Source: Ctenosaura bakeri (Eukaryota > Chordata > Lepidosauria > Squamata > Iguanidae). Taken from it: a stretch of 64,000 nucleotides of DNA. The stretch lies in contig CAOLHI010001153.1 of NCBI GenBank assembly GCA_948474755.1, forward strand, positions 1 to 64,000, given 5' to 3'. The position numbers and the translations under genes were made by a program. The stretch's first letter is position 1. Every line of letters begins with the position of its first letter. This document shows, in pieces, positions 10,985-21,901 of the stretch. A model generated the notes under the pieces. The model did not search any database. It was not told the origin of the DNA and worked only from the letters and a program-made list of their open reading frames with translations.

Positions 10985-11090
10985 TTTGTTGCTCACATAG
11001 GAATAAGGAATCTGCCTTATGCTGAGTCAGATTGTTATTCCATCTTCCGCAGTATTATCAACTCTGGCTGGCCATGGAGGCCATGGGGGC
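10985..11090 (-). mobile_element. 3' part of a second squamate tRNA-SINE
   Basis: AGGAATCTGCCTTATGCTGA, then GTCAGATTGTTATTCCATCT and CAGTATTATCAACTCTGGCT match the shared 3' body (CTGCCTTATACTGAGTCAGA...) of a widespread reptile SINE whose tRNA head lies at the other end. Identification is from memory of that family. Confidence 0.55.
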
Positions 11091-11112
11091 AAATAAATAA
11101 ATAAATAAATAA
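11091..11112. repeat. (AAAT)n microsatellite
   Basis: About five AAAT units directly follow the SINE fragment. Confidence 0.85.
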
Positions 11113-11291
11113 GGTCCTGATTTCACATATCTGCTGTTGATTCTGTGCTGGAAGGGACTTCTGAGGGGAACAGTTAAGCTAGCATTTGGTTGCCTTGAAA
11201 AAAAGCAAGTTTACTGGCAGATGTCATTAGGAAATTGATTTAAAATTATGTTGCCAGTATTGAAATACTTTGCAAACAATTCTGTGCAGTG

Positions 11292-11445
11292 ACCAAATTA
11301 GAATACTGACTACTGGTCCGATCACTGTATCACAAAAACTTTAATAAGTATAGAAAAGTGCAACCAAAATTATCAAGGGCTGAACAGCACCTCTGTGAGC
11401 AAATGTTATAATGTTTAGGGTGTTTTTGTTTAGAACAAGGTATTT
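11292..11445 (+). mobile_element. CR1 LINE, non-coding 3' portion, first piece
   Basis: Matches to the CR1 3' region are ATTAGAATACTGACTACTGG, GTGCAACCAAAATTATCAAG, GGCTGAACAGCACCTC and TTTTGTTTAGAACAAGG. The rest of the 3' end reappears at 12265-12505, so this copy is split by about 0.8 kb. Confidence 0.7.
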
Positions 11446-12040
11446 GGCAAGCGCCCTGGCCATATTGAGACCCCTACAGGTGGTTTTTTGTTTTGTTTTT
11501 TCAGATTTTGAGAAAATGGTTTGTTTGGACCTAAATCAGGTGACAAAAGGCCAAAAATGAGGCAAAATGGCCAATCATCTTTGGAGACTTCTGTGAGTGC
11601 TATTGGCTAGTCTGAGTGAAAAAAAGTATGCCACAGGTTTTTTTTGGAAGGGGTGTGTAGAGACGAAAAGGAGAGGGTCTCTTTTGGGGCCTGTGGGGAA
11701 GATATGTGGCCTCCCGGTCTTTGGAAGTCATTCACCTCTGGTTTACAGAGAAGGTGGATAAGTTGATTTATGATAGGTGTATAGCTGATAGATGTATAGG
11801 AGTAAGACTTGTGCAGACCTCCAGATAATGTTATATAGCAACTCCGAGCATTCCCCACCATTAGCTGTACTGGCTAGGGCTAATAGCAATTACAGTTCAT
11901 CTAAATCTGGGGAGCTGTATTCCATCACTGGGTTATTGAAGGATAAATGTTTCTTCTACTTTCATAATACTGTAGTCTGCAGTAATCCAGCAGGGAACTG
12001 TGTGGGCAAAGATTTTTAAAAAGAAGTACTAGTTGATACT
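11446..12040. other. unassigned block inside the broken CR1
   Basis: This includes 'ccaaaaatgaggcaaaatgg', a GAGAGGGTCTCTTTTGGGGC stretch, and an ACAGTTCATCTAAATC patch resembling the palindromic DNA-element family. It has no clean ends. Confidence 0.35.
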
Positions 12041-12260
12041 GAGAGCCAGTGCAGTATAGTGGTTTGAGTGTTGAACTATGGGTCTGGAGACCATAGCTCA
12101 AATCCCCATTCAGCCATGGAGACCCACTGTATGACCTTGGGGAAGTCATACTCTCAGTCTCAGAGAACGTCAATGGCAAACCCCACTGAACAAATCTTGC
12201 CAAGAAAACCCTGCCTTGGGGTCACTATAAGTAAGATATGACTTGAAAGTACACAACAAT
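12041..12260 (+). mobile_element. lizard tRNA-derived SINE, full length
   Basis: The head GAGCCAGTGCAGTATAGTGG starts at about 12043, with box-B-like AGCTCAAATCC (12096-12106). The middle reads CACTGTATGACCTTGGGGAA and the 3' tail is GACTTGAAAGTACACAACAA. It is one of the most complete copies in the window, inserted between the two CR1 pieces. Confidence 0.92.
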
Positions 12261-12264
12261 AGCA

Positions 12265-12505
12265 GCTGATGCTAGTCAAGCTGTGGAATATGCTACCACA
12301 ACATATGATATCCAGCAGCTTAGGTGACTTTAAATAGTGATTAGATAGATTAACGGAAAATAAAGGCGACTAATGATGACTATAAATCCACTTCCTGAAC
12401 CAGAGGCTGTATGCCTTTGAATATGGCTGCCAGGAAACAACATCAGGAGATCCCTGTGGCATTCATATCCTGTTTGTAGGATTCCAATCGAGTTTGGTTA
12501 TCCAT
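12265..12505 (+). mobile_element. CR1 LINE 3' portion, second piece
   Basis: It contains CAAGCTGTGGAATATGCTAC, GCAGCTTAGGTGACTTTAAA, AGAGGCTGTATGCCTTTGAA, GCCAGGAAACAACATCAGGA and CATATCCTGTTTGTAGG. Together these are the ordered landmarks of the reptile CR1 3' region. It continues the copy at 11292-11445. Confidence 0.75.
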
Positions 12506-14364
12506 TCATTACAAAGAAACATATGTTGGCTCTTTTGCACAAGTGGTTGCTGTGGTGTCAAATTTTTAAAACACTAATTAGACATATAGCAGATCTGTTC
12601 TAGTAAATGATATGTTTTGGCAAATCTGCTGTTTGTAAAAATGTAGTAGTATTTGTTCAAAAAATACACAGGGAAACAAAAATAAACCTAGAAATATTTA
12701 GGAGGCCAAATCCTTTGTAGTACCCATCTTTAAAGACAGCAAGGCAGAAAATTAGTCAATTAAGGGATAGGAAACTACAGAGATATTTTGTTTAGAGCAG
12801 TACTACTCAAAGTGGTGGTCACTGGACTAGTGCCAGTCCTCAGGCCATTGTCTGCCAATCCCTAGTGAGTTGCCAGGAAAGAAAAAAACATTAATAGTCA
12901 GTGGGTATAAATATGATGCCCATCTCTGGCATAGTGGGGAAAAATAATTACCAGTTCCCCATTTCAGATACTCTCTGGTTCTAGAGTAGACTATCCCAGC
13001 CCAATGGAATAGAGTATTTAAAAATTACGAAAACGAGGGAACAAGGAAGAGTATGTGTCAGCCCTTATAGTACTTAGTTTGGAACTTTGCCAATTTTTGA
13101 CTTTAAATGCCTTCCCTCTTCATCTTTCTGTCTCTTTGTTATGTGAAATAGTAATTATATGCAGGTGGAGCTACATGTTAATAGTAGAGCTATGTTTATA
13201 AGTCAATTACATTGTGTTCCTTCCACACTGCTACTAGTTTTACAACTCCCAAACTTTTACCTGAAGGAATATTATTGAGAATTCACAGAGTTTCTCCAGG
13301 CATGTGCAAGAGTTGGAACAGATAAAAAGGCACCCTGAGTTAGCATGTGTGCCACCTTCTCAACTTCTGTTGGACCCTAGGATGAAGATTTCCCTTTGAC
13401 TGTAACTTAAACTCAAACAGCTTACCATCTGCACTATTGATGGCTGTTTTTTTTCCAGAGCAAAAGGACAGATTCTGATGATGGATAAATGTTTACCTCT
13501 CTCCCTGTATCTCTCTCTCTCTCATGCATGTGTGTGCATGCACGCACGCACGCACACACAAACATGCAATGTGTTGGCCCCTGTCAGTTCCTGTTTCTTT
13601 TGTTTCCCTCATGTACATGAACTGTGCTTTCATGTTGGAAGCTGGGTGGAGTAGTGCTGAATTTCCTTAAGGAAGTGGCCAGATAAATCCAGTTCTTTAC
13701 TGTGAATGCTTTGAGTCTCTCTTGCTTTCTGTATAACTATAAAAGAAAACATTGCTTGGTTTCCACTTTACTGGTATGATGTTAAGAAAGCAAGAAAGCT
13801 GGCAAAGGACTAGGAGGAAAATTGCACGTTGTAGCACAGCACAAAAATGTTAATAAATGCTTTAAATTGGAAGCAAACACTTCTTCATGGTTGTCTTCTG
13901 AAAAGCAAAATGCTGTCAAACACATGGGTAATTTTGTCTTAAACATGGCTGGACTTTCTTCATTAAGAGGCACTCTAGACCAGCCATTGATTGAAACAAA
14001 ATAAAGGAGCATGAAGACATCTAGGATTTGATTCAGATCTTTCTTGTTTGGAAAATATTGCTTACAAGGAGACAGGTAAGTAGGATGCTGTTTTCTTTTC
14101 TCTCCTGTTTAATTCCAAAACTTGGTTTGAAATTGTTTTTGGAGACAACTTGTGAACATGGTATCAAGTTGTGAAAATATGTGTGACAATTTATAGTTGG
14201 CTTACATACTAAAGAAAATTTGAAAAGGGTCAATCCTCATAAAACAGGGTTTTCTTCAAACTATGCATAGAAGATTTCAAAGCACTGACCTTTTGCTTTC
14301 CCCATTTCTTTTCCGTCTCACACTTTTCCATCTTTTCTCTGTAGTTTCATTAACCTAGAAAAAA
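12506..14364. other. non-coding stretch
   Basis: A patch at 12795-12862 (GCAGTACTACTCAAAGTGGT, then GGTCACTGGACTAGTGCCAG) looks like one end of a hAT element, but no partner end is seen. Frames of 76 and 60 codons on opposite strands (13782-14012 and 13822-14004) lack support. Confidence 0.4.
13506..13564. repeat. compound (CT)n-(TG/CA)n microsatellite
   Basis: CTCTCTCTCTCTC is followed by alternating TGTGTGCATGCACGCACGCA and ACACAC. The alternating purine-pyrimidine part could adopt Z-DNA; that is inference. Confidence 0.85.
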
Positions 14365-14440
14365 GGAGGAAGTGATATGATAGCATTATATAAAATTATG
14401 CACAGGACAGAGAAAATAAATGAGGAGAGGTTTTGAGGGT
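14365..14440 (+). mobile_element. CR1 LINE fragment
   Basis: GATATGATAGCATTATATAA, AATTATGCACAGGACAGAGA and AATGAGGAGAGG match the CR1 stretch ACATGATAGAGGTTTATAAA and onward. It is a short, isolated piece. Confidence 0.55.
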
Positions 14441-15213
14441 TTGCAGAGAATCTGAATGATGAAAGATATAAGACAAGTGAAAAGAGGAGTACTTGTGTAT
14501 CTAAGACCTAAATTTTACTGTAGTATGAAAGCCATGAAGTTGGTTTAATTTAGGTTAGACAAATTAATAAGGCTATCAGTAGCTACCAGTTCTATACAGT
14601 TTTAACATTATCTATAGTATCAGGACAGTGTGCTTCTGAATAAGAGTTGCTGCATGACTTAAGAAAGGCTGCTAATGAGCTACTGTACTTGACTTAGATG
14701 AGCTTTCAGTCTGGCCTTTTGAATTCTCTGAGTTCTCATTAAATGAACTACAGACTTCAGTGTGGTTTAGAATCAAAATCTACCCTGCCTCAAACACTGA
14801 AGTCACTATTGGCTCAAAGTAGTCTAGTCTTCACATGCTACAGCCAGGCTGTCCTTAAGTACACATTTATTTTTTACTAGAAAAGTGAATGACTGCCATT
14901 CTCATCCATGCTGAGAATTAAAGTGCTGCATTTGGAACAACATGTATGTGAAAGGGTATACAAAATCTCCTTGCTGGTCAACATGCTGGATAGCCTCCTT
15001 TTCACAGGGACTCCATGGGGATACAATGTGGCTTTGTGCCTGCTGCTGCATACTACTGTATCCTACACTTACGGAGTCTCTGACATGCATAGCGGTGCCC
15101 TCCTTCACTTTATGTTGCCCACCGTAATCACTGTTACTTTACTAGTGATTCTTTTTAGGGAGATTGGCAATAGTTATGCAAGATAATAAATTGTTTCCTC
15201 ACAGTAATGACTA

Positions 15214-15642
15214 CAGTTGGCCCTCCACTTTTGCAGGTTCAACATTGTAGATTTGATTGTTTGTGACTTACTTATTTTATTAAAAAAATTCTTACTGTAC
15301 TTGCCCCACCAAAGAAAAAAAAAACGGTATCCCTAGGAATCTCTAGGTCCTCCAGTGTGATTCTGTGCATCAATTTCTGCCGTAGTTGCACTGGAGGATC
15401 TAGGGATTCCTAAAGAGAACACTTATCTATGCATTGCTGCGTCCTCCAGAGTGACTCTGTGGCCTACTTCTGCTGGAAGCTGACCAAGGAATTGCACTGG
15501 AGAACCTAGAGATCCCTAGAAAAGTGTTCTCAGTTTTGTTTTGTTTTTTTTAAAAAAATAGCATTTGCTGTTTTTATTCATGATTTTTTCTCTTTCATGG
15601 GGTCTTGTGCTCCTAAACCTTTTGAAAATGGAGGGCTGACAG
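15214..15642. mobile_element. pogo/Tigger-like non-autonomous DNA transposon
   Basis: The left end CAGTTGGCCCTCCACTTTTG and the right end (minus strand) CTGTCAGCCCTCCATTTT are inverted copies, flanked by TA on both sides (15212-15213 and 15643-15644). TA target duplication is the mark of the Tc1/mariner-pogo superfamily. The interior holds two palindromic blocks built on CCTAGGAATCTCTAGGTCCT / CACTGGAGGATCTAGGGATT (15335-15410 and 15418-15530). There is no transposase frame. Confidence 0.8.
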
Positions 15643-15644
15643 TA

Positions 15645-18600
15645 CGAGTCTGAGCACAATTGCTGGTTCAGAATTTTTAAATGAGCCATGAGAGAGCAAG
15701 TTTTTTTTTACTTCTAATGTAGGTTTAAGGCCACTGAGAAAACAGGACTGGTAAAATGAAGTCTGACTTTCATTTTAGGCTTCCCTGATCACAGCTGCTT
15801 TATGTAGCTGTGGGTATATTTGTATCTGAATAGCTTAATGCAGTTACGTCTCCATACATAACTGAATGAAGTCACTTGGAGTCATTGTTCAATTTGGCTA
15901 TGATTCCAAGTATACTTGTTTGGAAGATTTTTCCATCAGAGAAAGATTAAGTCCCTCTGCTGAATTGGGTTCTCATTCAGAATTCCCTGGGATGCTGTAC
16001 TTTTGTTTTTATTGTAGTTGGGAAGATATATTTTTAGTTGCCTAGTAAAAACGTTTGCAAAGTTCTGTGGTCTTATAACATTAATATTTTTTCTTAAACA
16101 AATATTGTTTACTTAAAGGAATCCAGTCTTCTTTGTACTTTCAGATGTTTATGGTTAGAGTTACAGTGTATAGCATTAATGACCCAGCGGATAAGATGCT
16201 TGAGATTAGATGAAGATGAAATTTCAAATCCTTTTTCAAGTTCACCTCTCAGGATGACAGTCCCAATGTTGCCTACTGCATAGAATTATGGTGGGGCTGA
16301 ACAAAGACTGTATATGAAATGTTCTATAAAATTAGGTGGAAGGAAGGGAACTAATTTCATTCAGTTTGTATTCATGCTCAGAGCAATATCTAAATTACTT
16401 CATAGCTAGTATCATTGCCAGCCAATGACATAGGCAGCCAGGAAAGGTCAGCTCACACGTCAGCTTTTTTATAGGAAGCATATGCAGCACCATATGGATC
16501 TCTATATGGTTCTAAAGCTAAAACAGCATATAAAAATGTAAAAACCTAATAAGAAAAAAATGGAATGGGTTCTATAGTGTCAGTAGTGGCACTTCCTGAA
16601 GACAAAAACAAAATGCCCTTTTGGATTACCATACTCATTGTCACAAATAGAATTGTCACTTAGACCATTTGCTAATAATGTCTTTATTTGTCTCTCAGCA
16701 GTAAACTGAACTTTCAACCAGCATAGTATGTTGAAATGATATATGTGTTCTGCTTTCAGTGTAGACCAGTTCACCCCAAGCTGTATCCTAGGAATATATA
16801 TACTTATTGAATGTAAATGAAAGGTATAAAGTACACCATATAACAAAAGCTTCAATGCTAAGGTGACTTCTTTCTGCTGTCTGCCTTGTTTGGAAAACCA
16901 GTTGAAATCTGTAGGTTCAGATCAGACTTAAGACTGATCTTTGCCCTACAAAATCTACTGAGGAGATTCCTGTCATTATGGCTGGCCTTAAGCTGACAGG
17001 CCATTGTGGTTAAGGAGGCTGCCAGTGGCTTAAGTGCTCACATTCTGTTACCCTCAAGCCCAATAGTTCTGAGATGGTGTATTGGGTAACCCTTCTTTGA
17101 TAGGTTGGGAACAAGTGACACTGACGAGAGACTTCTTGACACCCCTTAGAGGGAAGCTGGCTGGAATAGCATGGATCAGTATTAAACCTGAACTGACAGA
17201 GACTGAAAACTGGGATGTGCTTGTCCAAAGAATCCACCATTATTGCTCAGACTTACTTCCTTGCTGAATCACTGTTGCTTGTCAAAATCCCTCCTTTTTT
17301 ACTTTGCTGAAGGCAGTACCTAAAACTGCTTTACCATAGAACATAGGATTTGCCAGAAGGCACATGTTCCATAGAAATTTTTCTCCTCTATCTTTTAATC
17401 AGGATTTCCCCATAGGATCAGTTTAGTATGAGTATATGGATCAAATTGTAACTAATTTGATGATATTTGCCACATGGTTCTAACTGCAAAGATTATAGGC
17501 AATACCTTATCTGTTTCAGCAGATCAAGTACCTAATTTCATCCATTTAGATAAAAGTGCCAAAAAAGAGGATTCCAAAACTGACCATGGTGTGTGTTCTG
17601 TGTAAAGAAGTCCAAAATTTAGAGCAGGGTAGCAAATATGCCTGATGATATTGGCCAGGACTGAAAAACCAAACCCACCTTCTTTAACTGGAAGTTGCGC
17701 TGGAAGTTTTCATCAACATTCTGAGAGGAAAAGAGCCCCCACCCGCCCCAGTTTCCTAAACGATGTATTACATTTTGGAAAATATTTGCAAGATAGAAGC
17801 AATAACAAATAATGTAAACAAGTCTAGGTATAATGTTCATCTTCATTGTATCAGTCTTATCCCATAAATGCAACTGTAAACCCACTTTACTGTACATTAA
17901 CTATAGGTAAATGAAATAGTTCTCCATCCAAAGTGTGTTTCTTCTGTTGGTTGGGTGAGTGAAAATGTAGCATACAACTAGAGTGAGATGGTGTGTGTAT
18001 GTGTTTTTGTGTGAATGTATACTTGAGGGGCTTGATATTTGGTTGCTGATTTCTCCCACAGAATGGTTCTTCTTTCCATTTGCTACATTCTAGTGCAACT
18101 GTCGCAGAGTGTACTTGCTTTTCACTTCTAAATTCCTCTCTAAATTAGTCATTTCCTAGGAAGTAGTATATTTGCGTAGCATCTTGATATTCTAGCAGTT
18201 GGAAAATGAGAATTTATGAGTCTGAAAAGGTGGTATTTGGCTGAAAAACATGCTGTATTCAGCCTTCTGGGTAGTACATGTGTACTGCTATTATGTTATC
18301 TTGATTTATTCCTCATAATACAGGCTTTTTTTTTCAGATTGGGCCACATCACTTTCCGGAAAGGGTTAGTTATGGATTTTTGCCTCCAAAAATACAAAGT
18401 TTGCACCATGCCATAACAATTGGCATGTGAGCATCTTCTCTCCACTGATTGGGAAATCTTCAGGAAATGGAGTATTGTACCTTTAAGCCTAAGGCAACAT
18501 CAAAGCACAAAGAAGAAAGCTGCAGCTAATAGTTGCTTCAAAGCACATATACATAAAGTGTCAACTAGCACAGAAAGATACATATACATGGCTTTGAAAC

Positions 18601-18706
18601 ATTCTCCTGGGAAATTTCTGAATTAATGCTTAGATTGTATATTTGCTAAACTAGTATTTGTTACTATTGCAGTTCTACCCAGGATTATATTGAAGCACCA
18701 TTAGTT
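15645..18706. other. non-coding stretch
   Basis: No repeat could be named here. Frames at 16580-16855 (minus), 17082-17267 (plus, encoding ...TENWDVLVQRIHHYC...) and 17619-17897 (minus) have no recognisable domain. Confidence 0.4.
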
Positions 18707-18710
18707 TGAG

Positions 18711-18878
18711 GGTCTGTAAACATTGCCTGGATTGTAGATAAAAAATGGCTGTATGCATATTCCTTTTGTATCCTCAGTGGTTAAAACAGGTAATGAGATA
18801 CATTGAACATTATGAAATATGGTCGTGTGGGTATATACAGTCAGTTTTAGCTATAATCCAGGCAACATTTACAGGCTC
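18711..18878. mobile_element. MITE-like element with about 42-bp terminal inverted repeats
   Basis: The left arm (about 18711-18752) has CTGTAAACATTGCCTGGATT followed by GTAGATAAAAAATGGCTGTA. The right arm (about 18836-18878) on the minus strand reads CTGTAAATGTTGCCTGGATT followed by ATAGCTAAAACTGACTGTA. The arms are about 80% identical by eye and enclose about 85 bp. There is no ORF. No target duplication is clear, so the superfamily is open. Confidence 0.7.
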
Positions 18879-18879
18879 T

Positions 18880-21660
18880 TGAATTAGTGGTGGATAGATA
18901 CCAGCCTAGACTGAATTTCAGTAATAACATACATTAGGTACAGCAAATAATAATCCAAACATAACTTTAGAAATCTTTAGTGGTCATCCTTTAAAATGTG
19001 TGAGAAAATACTTCAAGGTGCATGATGTTTTTTTACTACACATTGTTCCCTGAACTATTTTGAATGTTTAATAATTGACCACATTAAAAGTGTCTTTTAC
19101 CCACCTCTTCCTAGAAAGGGATGAGGTGGACAAACATGTACAGAAACTGTTCAGTGCTGTTCTGTTTTGAGTTCAGTAAGAGATTGCTTCATGGACTTTT
19201 TCTCTCTAGAGGTTCTTTTTAATGCTTCTTTTAAAATGTTTGTTGCAACCCAAGTTTTAAATTATTTATGAAATGCTCTTTGAATGTTTTTAAGCTGATT
19301 TGTTTTGGCTTGAATAATGAATTACTGCTTCAAAATACATTTAATATCACATATTTTTAATATAGCATATGGATTTCTCAACTTGGCTGAATATAGGAGC
19401 TGGAGTTTAGCACAGACAACTTTTAACAAACTGTTGGAATACATTAATATCAGGCAGGAAATCATTTTTGTAATTTCTAGTGTGGGTTGTGGGAGACAGA
19501 GAACATGCAGAAACTGTGTACACAACCCTGGCTGATAAGGCTGAACCAGGACTGTTGTGTCATGAAGACAGGTGGCTTGGCTGTTCCAAGGAAAATAAGT
19601 AGGTCAGCTGGCATAGTTAGTGTGCTTTGCTGTGTGAGATTGACTGTCTCACTAACACCATGGCCACTATTTCCATTTGTATTCTAGATGAAGGGCAGGT
19701 TTCAAGTCAGATTCCTCTTGTTTTTGTGAATGTCTACCCCAAATGAAGAAACAGCCTTCCAAGATATTTGATAATAAAGTAAGAACGCATTTACTCTCTT
19801 CTGTGTAAGGAGATAATTCTGTTGCTTTATAGATCTAAACCTAATGGACTGATCTTGCTGATCAACATAGTTCAGGTGCCACAAACAACTTACATTGATA
19901 TAGCTATTAGTCCCTTTTATTAAAAATAAGAAATTATTTACAGGGTTAGAGTCAGCCATTATGATGATGAGCCATTACTTTCGTCCAATACTAGCTCTTT
20001 CTTGCCTCCTTTTGTCTTGTCTTGTTTTCAGGTCCTAGAACTAAGGCCATATTTTCCCCTGCCCCAATGGTACAGGTTGTGCCTCTTCAAATAGCAGTGT
20101 TATATGGGACAACAGTGCACCAACACTGCCTATAACCCAATGCTGTCAATAATATGAAGTCACATGATTCAAATGTGCAATTGCTCTATGCAATCCATAG
20201 AGTTGAGCAGATATAAATGAAATAGTCTCTTGCCTGAAGAGAAAAGGCCACTTGCAGTTAAAGTGTTAACCTGATATTAGTTACTTACAGAAAATGACCT
20301 CTTGAGTTTATAACTCCTCAGAAATGTCCAGCCAGAATCTCACAGGGCAGTGCTACTTGGGAGTTTCTGGGAGTTGTAGTCGTACTGTAGCCTAGAGCTA
20401 TTCCATATTAAAACCAGGAAGGAAAAATGATACAGCTGTAGTTGCAAAGCAATCTCTCTGTCTTTTGACCACTGCAATAAAGCTTCTTTTCCATTTGTGT
20501 ATTGTTGGGGAAGAATGCTTGTCCCACATGGCAACAGTCAAGCCAACAGCAGTTATAGCAGCAGCAGCAGCAAATACTTACAAATGTCAGTACTGATTAT
20601 GGTGACATTTTGAGGCTTTTGGCACAGATTTATTAGACAGAGGCTTTTAGTTTTGAGCTAAAATTAAAATTCAGATGAACTGACTTCAGAAAAATTCTAC
20701 TGAGCATGCTTTTTTCTGGACTAAGAATCATTCAACACATGGTACCTCATGAGTGTTGATTTCCCTGCCTTCCTCTGACAGCTTTAATCCTTGGGAAGGA
20801 ATACATTAATATCAATGTTCAAGTGCACTTATCACTAGCTAGGTTAAGGATCAAAAACAGAACCCTGTTTAGCTTCAACCATGTTTAACAGCAGTGCTGA
20901 TGTAGTCAACAGTTTAGCTAAGTGTAGTGAGGGAGATTTTGTGCTCAAGAGGGAAGTGGTTGTGGACAGAGGCAGATATCCCCTAGTTAAGAAATGGTGC
21001 TTTAGGTGCACTGTCCAGTAGTATAGAAAATATGTGGTTTAAAAGCACAATAATTTGAATATGTGCTTCTGTATGTAACTTTATAGCTTGCGAACAAACA
21101 TGGATATGCTAACAAAGAAACATTTTTTCTAAGTTTATTACAAATAAAGATGGTCGTATTGTCAGAACCATTTTGTTTCTGTGTCTTAGTTTCCCATTTA
21201 TTAAAACAGAAAAACCTCCACCTTCTGTAGGAATTGCCTACACATTTTGTCTTAGGTGGCAAGCTCTTTGGAAAAAGGATTTAGTCTTTTGGTGTCTGTT
21301 TTCTGCAGTGAGACCCTCCATAACATGTAATGCTGCCAAGTACTTATTAAAATACCATTTTCTAAAGAGGACCATGTTTTAAAAAATATTTGAATCCACT
21401 TACGGGAATAAGCTAGCACACTTACTTCATCCTATATTGGTATATTTTATTTATGTAATGTATCCTTCCTACTTGCACATTCCCAGCAACTGACTGATTA
21501 ACATCGAGGGCCTGTTCATGCTTGCAAGCAAATCCTGTTAATCTTTGTGAGATTTAATTCTGAATAAACATACATAGGATCAGGCTTTCCAGATTATTTG
21601 ATAATACAGTAGATAATAAAAGTAAATGTGATGTGCGAAGAAAATGTGTGTGTTCGATGT
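18880..21660. other. non-coding stretch
   Basis: Small frames at 19317-19687 and 19702-19959 lack motifs. A TGGGAGTTGTAGT-type patch (20350-20392) may be a relic of the palindromic DNA-element family. A (CAG)5 run sits near 20560. Confidence 0.4.
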
Positions 21661-21876
21661 AAAGTCAAAGGCTTTCGTGGCTGGAATCCATAGGTTGTGG
21701 GTTTTCTGGGCTTTGAGGCCATGTTCTGTTAGTATTTTCTCCAGATGTTTCGCCTGCATCTGTGCCTGGCATCTTCAGAGGATCTGAAGATGCCAGCCAC
21801 AGATGCAGGCAAAATGTCAGCAAAAAATACTAATAGAACATGGCCTCAAAACCCGGAAAACCCACAACAACCTATC
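21661..21876. mobile_element. Penelope-like terminal repeat in inverted (tail-to-tail) arrangement
   Basis: Two arms of about 90 bp (about 21692-21778 and 21786-21874) are near-perfect reverse complements. The right arm reads CTGAAGATGCCAGCCACAGA, GAACATGGCCTC and CCCGGAAAACCCACAACAAC; the left arm is its mirror, with CCTGCATCTGTGCCTGGCAT. The phrase 'agtcaaaggctttcgtggctgg' precedes it. This wording is the well-known lizard repeat I associate with Penelope-like retroelements. No RT or GIY-YIG frame is present. Read on the minus strand, the left arm carries CTGAAGA, a GCC/GGC stem and CGAAAC, which fit a hammerhead-ribozyme core. Confidence 0.65.
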
Positions 21877-21885
21877 AAACAAAAT

Positions 21886-21901
21886 GTGTGTGTGTGTGTG
21901 G
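21886..21901. repeat. (GT)n microsatellite
   Basis: About eight GT units follow the inverted repeat. Confidence 0.85.

Noticed and set aside
12096..12106. tRNA-like box B suggesting a tRNA gene
   Set aside because: It belongs to the SINE head; no acceptor-stem pairing or anticodon arm is present. The same holds for the other SINE copies.
12795..12960. Complete hAT element starting GCAGTACTACTCAAAGTGGT
   Set aside because: Only one end is visible; no matching inverted end was found within the next kilobase.
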